From Photobacterium sp. Ph5 (GTDB taxonomy: Bacteria; Pseudomonadota; Gammaproteobacteria; Enterobacterales; Vibrionaceae), in assembly GCF_022129445.1 (NCBI RefSeq), contig NZ_JADQAQ010000008.1, positions 1-64,000 of the forward strand: a stretch of 64,000 nucleotides of DNA, given 5' to 3'. The notes beneath the pieces were generated by a model that did no database searches, had not been told where the DNA came from, and worked only from the letters and a program-made list of their open reading frames with translations. Below are positions 36,342 to 44,327 of the stretch, in pieces (the first letter of the stretch is position 1; each line of letters starts with the position of its first letter). The position numbers were made by a program, and so were the translations under genes.

Positions 36342-37013
36342 ATGGCTACAAATGTTTTAAAAATTGAAAATTATGAAGTTAGTTCTTCTGTAGTCAAAAA
36401 TGTTGAGATTGAAGCATCTATTTTTAGACAGTCGGTACTAAATGGTATTAACGAGTTTAAAAAAGTTAATAAATTTCACCCGATTACTGCTGCAGGTTCT
36501 CGTGCTTGGAGTGAGATTGTTGCTACTTTTAGACAGCTTGTTGTAACGCAAGATGCAAATTGGAAGTCAGAACATATGTGTGGCATGCCAATACTAGTAA
36601 ATTCTCAGCTATTAACCACAATAATTATTACAAGTGGCGATAAAAACACAGGAATGCAAAATGAAACACCGCGTACTAAGAATGAAAAAGGTCAAGTAAC
36701 AAAAAATATTGTTGGTCAAAATTATAGTTTATTTGAGGAACCAAATGAGACTGTAAGCTCTTTTACTGCTATTGATCCTCATCAAACATGGGTATTTTTA
36801 TACTATTTAGATAAAGAAGCGAAAGAAGTACGATTTGAATTATCTTTGCCTTTAGGAACAAGCCTTGCTGGTTCATCAGGTAAAATTAAAATTTCAGATT
36901 GGAAAACGCGTGTGATTTTTCCATCAGTACCATTTAATGGTGATGATATTGATGTAGTAGATACATCGTTTACTGATGATTCTGATTTCTTTGAAGTAAT
37001 TAAGAAAAAGTAA
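36342..37013 (+). CDS. Unknown 223-residue protein paired with HTH-ImmA/IrrE gene
   Basis: The ATG at 36342 is chosen over TTG at 36324; GAG lies about nine nt upstream. The protein is soluble with no signal peptide. It has a helical N-terminal part (to about residue 75), a middle with a polar loop (about 100-125), a beta-rich section (QTWVFLYYLDKEAKEVRFELSL; split when searching) and an acidic end (DDIDVVDTSFTDDSD). I recognise no catalytic motif. It ends 5 bp before an HTH-metalloprotease gene, so the two form one operon, as in toxin-antitoxin or protease-controlled regulatory pairs. Toxin or effector function is inference. Confidence 0.7.
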   Translation: MATNVLKIENYEVSSSVVKNVEIEASIFRQSVLNGINEFKKVNKFHPITAAGSRAWSEIVATFRQLVVTQDANWKSEHMCGMPILVNSQLLTTIIITSGDKNTGMQNETPRTKNEKGQVTKNIVGQNYSLFEEPNETVSSFTAIDPHQTWVFLYYLDKEAKEVRFELSLPLGTSLAGSSGKIKISDWKTRVIFPSVPFNGDDIDVVDTSFTDDSDFFEVIKKK

Positions 37014-37018
37014 ATAAT

Positions 37019-38122
37019 ATGTTAGGCAAATTCAATCCATCAAGGTTAAAGCTTGCGCGAACAAGACGTAAACTTACTATAAAAGGTTTAGCCGAAAAAG
37101 TAGGGCTAACACCAAGGATGGTTTCTGAATATGAGAAAGATTATTGTAAAAACTGTCCACCAGAAGGTACGATTGATGCGTTTTCTAAGGCTTTAAATTA
37201 TCCCGCAGAGTTTTTTTTAGACCCAGAACCAATAGAAGCTGTTGCAAAAGAAACTGTGTCGTTTAGATCATTAAAGAGTATGAAAGCCGCTGATGAACAT
37301 GCCGCTATTAGCGCTGGTGAGTTAGGGGTAATAATAAATGCCTACTTTGAAGAAACATTCAGCTTGCCAGAATCAAATGTACCAGACTATCGGGGTATTG
37401 AAGCTGAAATAGCCGCAGAGGCATTAAGAGATGAGTGGAACTTGGGGTGCCACAGTATAAGTAATATGGTCCATTTATTAGAAAAGAATGGTGTTAGAGT
37501 TTTTTCATTGTCAGAAAATACACAAGATGTTGATGCATTTTCGTTTTGGAAGGATGGTGTGCCTTATGTATTTCTTAATACTCAAAAGTCTGGTGAGCGA
37601 AGTCGATTTGATGCCGCCCATGAATTAGGGCATTTGATATTACATAAACATGGCGTGCCTCAAGGGAAAAATATAGAAGCTGAAGCTGATAAATTTGCAT
37701 CCTTTTTTTTGATGCCTAGAGTTACTTTATTACCATTATCAGGTAAAGCGATAACTATTGATTCTATTTTGAAGTTAAAACATAAATGGAAGGTCTCAGC
37801 AATGGCTTTGATCGTACATTTAAAAACAGTTGAGATATTAAGCGATTGGCAATATAAAACATTAATTGTTACTGCTAGTAAATTAGGTTTGAGAACAAAA
37901 GAAATAAATGGAATCGAGCGTGAAAAATCATTAATTATTGATAAGTTGCTTAAAGCACTTGAAAATGACGGTATATATCTAAAGTCATTATCAAGATTGT
38001 TGAAACTACCTATTGATGAGTTATTAGCACTGATCTTCAAGGTAGGAACAATTTCATACAATGATAAACCTAGTTCTATACAGAACACCACTTCTAAGCC
38101 AGTTCTTCGATTAGTTAAATAA
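37019..38122 (+). CDS. XRE-family HTH fused to ImmA/IrrE (COG2856/DUF955) zinc metalloprotease
   Basis: This 367-residue protein has an N-terminal XRE helix-turn-helix (residues about 7-60; RLKLARTRRKLTIKGLAEKV), a linker and a peptidase domain with the zinc motif HELGH near residue 201 (FDAAHELGHLILH) and a downstream Glu in EAEADKFASFFLMP. An extra C-terminal helical region of about 110 residues follows. Relatives cleave repressors to derepress mobile elements or DNA-damage genes (ImmA, IrrE), or serve as antitoxins. It is translated directly after the 223-residue gene and probably autoregulates the pair. Confidence 0.88.
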   Translation: MLGKFNPSRLKLARTRRKLTIKGLAEKVGLTPRMVSEYEKDYCKNCPPEGTIDAFSKALNYPAEFFLDPEPIEAVAKETVSFRSLKSMKAADEHAAISAGELGVIINAYFEETFSLPESNVPDYRGIEAEIAAEALRDEWNLGCHSISNMVHLLEKNGVRVFSLSENTQDVDAFSFWKDGVPYVFLNTQKSGERSRFDAAHELGHLILHKHGVPQGKNIEAEADKFASFFLMPRVTLLPLSGKAITIDSILKLKHKWKVSAMALIVHLKTVEILSDWQYKTLIVTASKLGLRTKEINGIEREKSLIIDKLLKALENDGIYLKSLSRLLKLPIDELLALIFKVGTISYNDKPSSIQNTTSKPVLRLVK

Positions 38123-38128
38123 ATTTAA

Positions 38129-38158
38129 TAGGCCACTTGTAATATTATAAGTGGCCTA
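38129..38158 (+). terminator. Hairpin after the ImmA/IrrE gene
   Basis: TAGGCCACTT and AAGTGGCCTA form a 10-bp perfect stem with a 10-nt loop. The following T run (CTCTTTT) is weak. Confidence 0.55.
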
Positions 38159-38233
38159 GGCTCTTTTGGGCGCATAGAAATCTAAAACGAGTCCAACTCT
38201 TGGGAAATAAAAATTTTCGACTCTCTTGGTCAC

Positions 38234-38272
38234 CACCACCGAGTTTAGTGATATAGACTTTTTTCGGTGGTG
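38234..38272. repeat. Inverted repeat between convergent accessory genes
   Basis: CACCACCGA (38234-38242) and TCGGTGGTG (38264-38272) are perfect inverted copies, with TTTTTT just before the right arm. It may terminate the minus-strand nuclease gene poorly, or mark an old junction. Confidence 0.45.
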
Positions 38273-38319
38273 ACGGGTATAGCGTGATGCGTAACTCTTT
38301 ATTAGCCCTACTAAATAGG

Positions 38320-39438
38320 TCAAAAAGTACTTAATAAATGAAGTACAGATTCAAAAGAGCTTCTTGATATTTCGCAAGCATCTCCTCGCGTATTCATTGA
38401 TTGTCTTATTGCTTTAACGAAAGATTCACTATCTAAATTATCATCAGTAAAAAGTTTTCTATCTAGAGTGATACCTGCGGGGGCACTCCAAATGTATTCA
38501 AATTGATCACCACTGGGTTTATTGAATGTAATAAACTGAGTGTAATTCTTAGTTTCTGGGGATTGTGTTTTAGAGTTTAACCATTCCTCATCAAAACCTT
38601 GGTATGGTGGTTTTATTGAGTAATTTAAATGGTAGCCTTTATTTACTTTTCTGATATCAATTAAATTTAAAGCCCAAGATATTTCTTCATTAGTTAAATA
38701 CCCACCTCGACTTTTTTTAAATTGAGCTTTTATATTATTGCTATATGGATATACAGCTCGACCAGGTTCGCAATGATCAAACCTCACGAATATAACATAA
38801 TCACCATCGAGTATATTCATTATGTTCTTGGGATGATTGTTATCTCTAAATGCCCAAATATCATATGGTCTTCCGTGATTTAGGTAATGTTGATTAGAAG
38901 CGCCAACAATACAAATCACCCAAAATTTTTCACCACTAAGTCTAGTTGGTTTACTGCCTAATTTATTTGCAAGAGCCTGAGAAACAATGGCATAGGATTT
39001 TTTTGTAAACCATTTTTTGAAATCTTCAGGGCATAAATAAACGACAGGTATTTTCCCATTATCTAAATATTCAGGAGAATATTTATCATCTTTAACAGCA
39101 ACAACAAAGCCTTGTGATATTGTATTATTATAATGCTCAAATCTCTCTGGTTGTTGCTCGAAATCTTTAACACTCCATTTCATTTCTATATTAAGTTTTG
39201 GTAGGCCAGATGTGGGCATTGGATATAGTACGAAGTCAGTAATATGACTGCCGCCATCTGTTTTTTGACCAACTCTAACTTCTGGATTTAATCCTTTAAC
39301 AATATTTGTAAATGCATACGAATGATATTTGGTAGGTAACAATATTTTTCTATCTTTTGTATCAGAAAGCATAAAACGCTCAAAGTAGTATTGTTGTAAT
39401 ACCTTTTCATCAATAAGTTTTTTAGAGTTATAAAACAT
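38320..39438 (-). CDS. Putative modification-dependent nuclease: PD-(D/E)XK plus PUA/EVE-like reader
   Basis: This 372-residue protein is not one I can name. The first half has a PD-(D/E)XK-like active-site arrangement: Asp68 in GSHITDFVLYP and a Glu85-x-Lys87 pair in LNIEMKWS, with Glu residues upstream. The middle (about residues 165-280) looks like a PUA/EVE/SRA-type base-reading fold: FWVICIVGASNQHYL, YDIWAFRD, then MNILDGDYVIFVRF and GRAVYP. Nuclease-then-reader order is the layout of PvuRts1I-type type IV restriction enzymes, so cutting of modified foreign DNA is a reasonable inference. The gene is very AT-rich and solitary on its strand. Confidence 0.6.
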   Translation of the reverse strand: MFYNSKKLIDEKVLQQYYFERFMLSDTKDRKILLPTKYHSYAFTNIVKGLNPEVRVGQKTDGGSHITDFVLYPMPTSGLPKLNIEMKWSVKDFEQQPERFEHYNNTISQGFVVAVKDDKYSPEYLDNGKIPVVYLCPEDFKKWFTKKSYAIVSQALANKLGSKPTRLSGEKFWVICIVGASNQHYLNHGRPYDIWAFRDNNHPKNIMNILDGDYVIFVRFDHCEPGRAVYPYSNNIKAQFKKSRGGYLTNEEISWALNLIDIRKVNKGYHLNYSIKPPYQGFDEEWLNSKTQSPETKNYTQFITFNKPSGDQFEYIWSAPAGITLDRKLFTDDNLDSESFVKAIRQSMNTRGDACEISRSSFESVLHLLSTF

Positions 39439-39960
39439 TTACTTTCCCATTGTTGTACGAAGGCTACTGAAAAATTTACCAGTGGTCACGTGGAAGGTTT
39501 TAAGGCTATGATTAATAATATTAATTGTGATTTTTACGATGGATGAACACTTCACTCTATTAACTGTTTTTTTTATCAATATACATTTAATTATACATTA
39601 ATAGAAAGTGATTTTTTAACAAACTGAGCTTCTAAAATTAATTAATATCTCATTGATGTCGTCGTATTTTTCACGAAAAGTAATAATTACAGGACTCACT
39701 TAAAAGGGGGGGAAGTGAATTATTATTAAATTTACAATTAGATAATAAAGTAATATTTTTTGCTCATATCTATTTTTCCATCGTAGTTTTATACGGTTAT
39801 AACTTGTCTTATGAATTTTAAATGCTTAAAGAGGATTAATAAGGAAGTATGCTAGAAAGAAAACTTCTGTGACTGAAGAGTGACTTTTGTTGTATATCTC
39901 TTTGTTTAATAATAAGTAAGATTAAAATGCATACCTATTTATTAATCTTAGGTGTGTTAG
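39439..39960. other. Divergent intergenic region, 522 bp
   Basis: It separates the two putative nuclease genes, which point away from each other. It is strongly AT-rich and contains a polypurine stretch (AAAAGGGGGGGAAGTG near 39701). No convincing ORF, but 39450-39545 has a short protein-like open frame that may be a gene remnant. Confidence 0.4.
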
Positions 39961-40937
39961 ATGTCTAAAAAGTTTTGGGGTTACCGAATTGATAAGACAA
40001 AAATTGATTTCTTCCGTCAGGAATTAGAAGAAGGAAGGTTAAGACAGGGCTGGGGCTGGAAAGATGAGCAGAATTTAAGACAGCTTACTATGGATAGCGG
40101 CGCTCGTCGCAATCTACCTATTTTCCGTAAGGTTAAAAAAGGAGACATATTGTTAGTTCCGCGTTTACCAACGTGGAATGAAGTGGCGATTGTAGAAGCA
40201 ACTCAAGACTTCTCTGAGGGCTATGATTTCTCAATCGATCCTAAGTTAGGAGATTTTGGTCATATTTTTCCTGCACGTTTGATTAAAAGTTTTAATAGAA
40301 AAAATACCAATGTGTTAGGGGATCTAAGAGCCAGCTTGAAGCAAGTTAACCGCTTTTGGAATATGAGTCATTGCAAAGACAGTATCGAAAGCTGCTTAAT
40401 CATGATGAGTTGCTGGTTGATTCTATTGGCTTCTCTGACCGCTTTAATAATCTTCTCACTGACAATATCAGTAAATCGTTAGAACAAACGGACTTCTATA
40501 CAAATTTCTACCGACAAATGAATGAGCAATTCTCTAATGAAGAATGGGAATATGCATTAGTTGAGGGGATCCGAAAAATTTTGCCTGAACCGATTTTAGT
40601 AGAGCGTACGGGTGGAGTTTTAGAGAAAGAGCATGGAACTGATATTCTTATTACATTGCCGGGTTTGCTCGGTAAGAGTTATGGCATTGCCATTCAGGTA
40701 AAAGATTATCGTGGGTTAATGAGTGATGGGGCGATAAAACAGATTCAAAAAGCGGATTCTTGGAATAATGAGAATTTAACGATTATTGATAAATACGTAA
40801 TTGTGACCCAATGTTCAAAAGATGATCATCCTGAGGACTTCCAGAATACTGATGGTGTCACTATTTTATTTGCAGAGCAGTTAGAAAGCTTACTTAAAGA
40901 TATTGCTGCTGGGTTTATTGGTTTGGATAAAAACTAA
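39961..40937 (+). pseudogene. Frameshifted reader-Mrr-like restriction endonuclease
   Basis: Two overlapping frames form one protein of about 325 residues. The first (from 39961) has a PUA/EVE-like N-terminus: MSKKFWGYRIDKTK, RLRQGWGW, VKKGDILLVPRLP, WNEVAIVEAT and FGHIFPARLIKSF, ending near RFWNM. The second (from about 40356) continues in the -1 frame with ESLQRQYRKLLNH and then an Mrr-like PD-(D/E)XK core: GTDILITLPG (Asp) and IAIQVKDY (Gln-x-Lys). A single base lost between about 40354 and 40367, at TTTT or ATGAG, explains the break. The in-frame tail after the break is an implausible hydrophobic stretch. It may be a true pseudogene, phase variation or a sequencing error. Confidence 0.75.
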
Positions 40938-41139
40938 TATTTAGGCTATTTCTAAGAAGCTAATTCAACTTATTGTTCCGAATATGTTGAATGAGTTTGT
41001 GTCGAATGCGATATAACGCACGACTATGTGCATATATCGTCGTAGCACGTTTACCTTACAAGGCTAGGTGCGTAAGGTGCTGTTTTAAATTTAAATGGCA
41101 GGCAACTTGTCTTCGCGCCTACACCAAGATGGAGTAAAT

Positions 41140-41442
41140 GTGAGTACTGCAGCGATATTTCTGATTTTATATCTGATCCCCGTACTGTCTTTTGCGGGAA
41201 CGATTGGTACTTATATGTTGCTTCATGGTGAGAGTCTTAGCCATCCTCTCATCAATGTTGTTTTGCTGATAGTCGCTTCTGGTTTTATCGTTTCATCTTA
41301 TCTTTCTGTAAAGCTGATCTCTAAGTTAGTTAGCGAGAAAGTGATGTATTTGGGCATCGTTTTTACTGTATTAGCTTGGCTATTAGCGGCTATCGCGGTG
41401 GTGTTTTATCTTGTGATGTTTAAAGAACTCTTCAGTATTTAG
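41140..41442 (+). CDS. Three-helix membrane protein, unknown function
   Basis: The GTG at 41140 has an excellent GGAG five nt upstream, so it is preferred to the ATG at 41095. The 100-residue protein has three hydrophobic spans (about residues 4-28, 36-58 and 68-95) and ends FKELFSI. No family is recognised. It may be the first gene past the accessory segment. Confidence 0.6.
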   Translation: MSTAAIFLILYLIPVLSFAGTIGTYMLLHGESLSHPLINVVLLIVASGFIVSSYLSVKLISKLVSEKVMYLGIVFTVLAWLLAAIAVVFYLVMFKELFSI

Positions 41443-41750
41443 GCGGTATTCAATAGATCAATACATACTGGTGAAAGTATAAAAAAGAACCAAAATCATG
41501 CTTAAGCTACTCTTGTACTAACTGTGATTGTCTTGAAAATACCTACCTTCTTTGCTTATAAACTTTCAACAACATCCCTTCAATGAATCCTTTCGTTACC
41601 AAAAGTGTTTATTTACATGCTTATAGGCAATTAATGTGTTCATAATTGATCTAATTATGAAATAAAGTTACAAAAGTTAACTTGGTTCATAATAAAAAAT
41701 AAAATTATAACAAATATGTTACGTGTGAAATGAGGCGTTGTAGGGTGGAT

Positions 41751-41812
41751 TATCTGCTCTTAAAAGCGATGCGTTTAGTTGAGATAAAGCATCGTGCTAT
41801 CTGGAGCAGATA
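41751..41812 (+). promoter_or_regulatory. Nested inverted repeats, candidate structured leader
   Basis: An outer stem TATCTGCTC (41751-41759) / GAGCAGATA (41804-41812) encloses an inner stem GCGATGC (41766-41772) / GCATCG (41889 equivalent: 41789-41794). It sits about 110 bp before the SDR start within a 480-bp gap that has no ORF. It may be a leader RNA or a compound operator; it matches no riboswitch I can name. Confidence 0.4.
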
Positions 41813-41923
41813 TTTGTATTAAGAAGTAAAGTCAGTACAGAAACAGACATGAGATAAATGAATGGCTCTATTCTTCATCTTATGTGTGTAGAAGTGTATG
41901 GCAAATATAAGAAAGGAAGATCA

Positions 41924-42676
41924 ATGCGCGCTCAAAAAGTAGTTGTTATTACAGGTGGTGGAAGAGGAATTGGCGCTGCAGCGGCCAAGTTATTTGCCAA
42001 AGAAGGCTATGCCGTTTGTATCAATTATAAATCGAACTCAGAGGCAGCCAATACACTTGCCCAAGGGATCATTGCTGAAGGTGGTCGGTGTATTACGGTT
42101 CAAGCAGATGTTTCTAACGAAGCTGACGTTATTCGTATGTTCTCGACTGTTGATAAGGAATTAGGCGCGATATCGGTTCTTGTTAATAATGCTGGGATCT
42201 TAAAGCAGCAATCACGATTAGAAGAAATGACTGCAGATCGGATTAACGAAATACTGTTTAATAATGTTACCAGTTACTTTATTTGTAGTAGAGAAGCTGT
42301 GAAGCGTATGTCTACTCGTCATGGTGGTAATGGCGGAGTGATCGTTAATGTATCCTCTGGTGCGGCACGTACGGGCTCACCAAATGAATATATCGATTAC
42401 GCAGCGTCAAAAGGGGCAATTGATACCTTAACCAAAGGGTTATCATTAGAAGTAGCAGCCGAAGGGATCCGTGTAAACTGTGTGCGGCCGGGGTTAATTC
42501 ATACCGAGATGCATGCCGATGGTGGTGAGCCAGAACGTATAGAAAGGTTGAAGAGTAAAATTCCTTTGCAAAGAGGTGGAGAACCGGAAGAAGTCGCAGA
42601 AGCCATTTACTGGTTAGCCTCAGAGAAATCATCATTTTCGACTGGAAACTACCTTGATTTATCGGGTGGTTTATAA
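41924..42676 (+). CDS. Short-chain dehydrogenase/reductase (classical SDR)
   Basis: This 250-residue oxidoreductase starts at the ATG at 41924 with AAGGAAG upstream; an in-frame start at 41858 is rejected. Cofactor motif TGGGRGIG, structural NNAG, catalytic Ser in VNVSSGAAR and YxxxK (YAASKGAID) are all present. Conserved NxxRPGLIHT follows. The fold is complete, and Asn/Lys residues after beta-2 (NYKSNSE) suggest NADP. It resembles FabG-like or glucose dehydrogenase-like reductases. The substrate is unknown, and it is monocistronic. Confidence 0.9.
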   Translation: MRAQKVVVITGGGRGIGAAAAKLFAKEGYAVCINYKSNSEAANTLAQGIIAEGGRCITVQADVSNEADVIRMFSTVDKELGAISVLVNNAGILKQQSRLEEMTADRINEILFNNVTSYFICSREAVKRMSTRHGGNGGVIVNVSSGAARTGSPNEYIDYAASKGAIDTLTKGLSLEVAAEGIRVNCVRPGLIHTEMHADGGEPERIERLKSKIPLQRGGEPEEVAEAIYWLASEKSSFSTGNYLDLSGGL

Positions 42677-42732
42677 CATCAAGCTGTTAGTGATGGTTTA
42701 ATTCGATCGTTATTTCAGTCCGTTGGATAAGA

Positions 42733-42767
42733 AAACCCAAACACTTGTATACAAAGTGTTTGGGTTT
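42733..42767. terminator. Bidirectional terminator
   Basis: AACCCAAACACTT and AAGTGTTTGGGTT form a 13-bp perfect stem between convergent genes. Confidence 0.85.
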
Positions 42768-42861
42768 AAGTTTGTATTGAAAATTATAAGCTACGTTTAA
42801 ACCGTTATTAATATCTCACTTATCCATATATTGCTATTTTTGTAATAATATAATTAAGGTG

Positions 42862-43347
42862 TTATTTTTTATTAAGTCCAGAAAAATTAATAGGTGTTTT
42901 ACCTTGCTCAATTAATGCCCATGCTTTGCCAACGCCATCACCCGTAAAGTTATTCTTAGCTGTATCTTTAAACCAGTAATAAACAGGTAAACCGTCGTAT
43001 GTTAATTGAAGTTTATGTAATTCATTATTATAGACACCGCCATAAGCTTTATCTTTAGATGTTAAGCTTTTAAGCTGTACCATTGAAACGGTTGCGGCTG
43101 GCCAGCGAGCTAAGCATGAGCCTAAAGGTTTATTATCTTCCTTAGTTGTACATTTTGGTGGAATAGAACCTTGCTTATAATCTTTAATAAAAGTATATAA
43201 CGCTAATCCATCTTTACCTGTTAATAAATTACCATTGACGGTATTTTTAAATACTGGTGTCGTCTCATGATAAAGATCTGATGCAAAGGCACTTGCACTT
43301 AAAGACATAACCATTAATGTTGATGCGACTAATGTTTTTACACCCAT
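42862..43347 (-). CDS. Secreted repeat protein of the COG4315 (lipoprotein_15) family
   Basis: This 161-residue protein has a signal peptide (MGVKTLVAS...SASAFA, cleavage near residue 22) and no lipobox. The body has two copies of the family repeat: NGNLLTGKDGLALYTF and LTYDGLPVYYWFKDT, the latter followed by GDGVGKAW. A CLARWPA cysteine segment matches the usual C.xxWPp motif, with a second Cys upstream. These periplasmic proteins have no proven function. It is followed upstream by the YdcH-like gene on the same strand. Confidence 0.82.
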   Translation of the reverse strand: MGVKTLVASTLMVMSLSASAFASDLYHETTPVFKNTVNGNLLTGKDGLALYTFIKDYKQGSIPPKCTTKEDNKPLGSCLARWPAATVSMVQLKSLTSKDKAYGGVYNNELHKLQLTYDGLPVYYWFKDTAKNNFTGDGVGKAWALIEQGKTPINFSGLNKK

Positions 43348-43396
43348 AGCTATTATTCCATTGTTTTAATTGATATTTAATTTTTAACACGTTGAG

Positions 43397-43684
43397 TTAG
43401 TTAGCAAAATCATCTTGCTCAAGATTATCCCAGTCAATACAAGTACTTTCCATTGCTAATGTTTTTTCGTGTTTTTGTGCTTTGTTCTCTTTTTCAATTC
43501 TGATAATCAATAATATTTTTTCTTTTAGATCTAACTGCAATTGTTTTAGTTCTAAAATGTCATCAAAGTTATGTTCAAGTTGTATTATTGCTTTATCTAA
43601 TGCGTTGTATTGTGAACATAATGAAGAGAATTTTGTATTTTTCTCTTTAAGCTCAATGACAATATCTTCATATCCAGAAAGCAT
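43397..43684 (-). CDS. YdcH-like (DUF465) coiled-coil protein
   Basis: This 95-residue protein has the DUF465 pattern: an ELKEKNTKFSSLCSQYNALD segment, then AIIQLE and LKQLQLDLKEKI. It should form a small antiparallel coiled coil. An acidic C-terminal extension (about 20 residues; CIDWDNLEQDDFAN) is longer than usual. The ribosome site is AGGAG. The role of the family is unknown. It may be cotranscribed with the secreted repeat gene 49 bp downstream. Confidence 0.7.
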   Translation of the reverse strand: MLSGYEDIVIELKEKNTKFSSLCSQYNALDKAIIQLEHNFDDILELKQLQLDLKEKILLIIRIEKENKAQKHEKTLAMESTCIDWDNLEQDDFAN

Positions 43685-43846
43685 AATAAAATCTCCTAAT
43701 ATTAATTATTTTTTAGTATAAATAGTGATGATGTTTATGGATATTCAATTACGTTTAAATGTAAGTTAAGAAAATGAATACAGTTATATTTAAAGTAATT
43801 AGAATAAAAATAATGATTGATGAAAAGTAATTTATGCGCAGATATA

Positions 43847-43884
43847 AAAACACCTAAACGTTGATAAACAATGTTTAGGTGTTT
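43847..43884 (-). terminator. Terminator of the ABM gene
   Basis: CACCTAAACGTTG and CAATGTTTAGGTG pair around a 5-nt loop; on the minus strand TTTTTATATC follows. Confidence 0.75.
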
Positions 43885-43903
43885 ATTTAAAAAGGAGTGT
43901 AAT

Positions 43904-44206
43904 TTACAGGCAGATTTCAAACCCTTCAAAGTTTGGTGCACCTAAATAAATATCTTTATTACCGCGAGCATTAGCATGAGCTTTACGGAATGCTTCTGAT
44001 TGGGTCCAGTCTTCGAACGCTTGGCGAGAATCCCATACTGAGTGCGATGCAAACAGGGTGTACTCATCGTTTGATGCACCTTGAAGCAAGTTGAATGATT
44101 GAAAACCCGGTACGGTATCTAGGTAGGTATCGCGGTTCTTCCAGATATCGATAAATTCTTGCTCAGAGCCTAAACGGATTTTAAAACGATTCATTGCTAT
44201 ATACAT
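43904..44206 (-). CDS. Antibiotic biosynthesis monooxygenase (ABM)/IsdG-like protein
   Basis: This 100-residue ferredoxin-like dimeric protein carries the family pattern MNRFKIRLGSEQEFIDIWKN, FNLLQG, and ASHSVWDSRQAFEDWTQSEAF (read as separate blocks), then AHANA. IsdG-type relatives degrade heme; others are quinol monooxygenases. Conserved Asn7 and Trp near 67 fit the heme-degrading type, but no heme uptake gene is adjacent. It is monocistronic. Confidence 0.8.
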   Translation of the reverse strand: MYIAMNRFKIRLGSEQEFIDIWKNRDTYLDTVPGFQSFNLLQGASNDEYTLFASHSVWDSRQAFEDWTQSEAFRKAHANARGNKDIYLGAPNFEGFEICL

Positions 44207-44327
44207 GATGACTTCCTTTATTAACTTCAGTTTTTATTTTTGTTTTGCCACTATTACAGTATTGGCTAATGCAAGCTAGCAGCAAAAATACAATATTTGT
44301 TTACGTTTTATACCCAAGTAACTTCCA

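Noticed and set aside
39450-39545. Protein-like open frame in the nuclease intergenic region
   Set aside because: It is under 35 codons, has no start with ribosome site and overlaps the nuclease gene start region; noted only as a possible remnant.
40354-40367. Programmed -1 ribosomal frameshift in the Mrr-like gene
   Set aside because: CGC TTT TGG is not a X-XXY-YYZ slippery heptamer (Phe tRNA would re-pair on CTT), and no strong downstream stem is apparent; an indel is simpler.
41095-41139. ATG start at 41095 for the small membrane protein
   Set aside because: It adds 15 non-hydrophobic residues and lacks a ribosome site, while GTG at 41140 has GGAG at ideal spacing.
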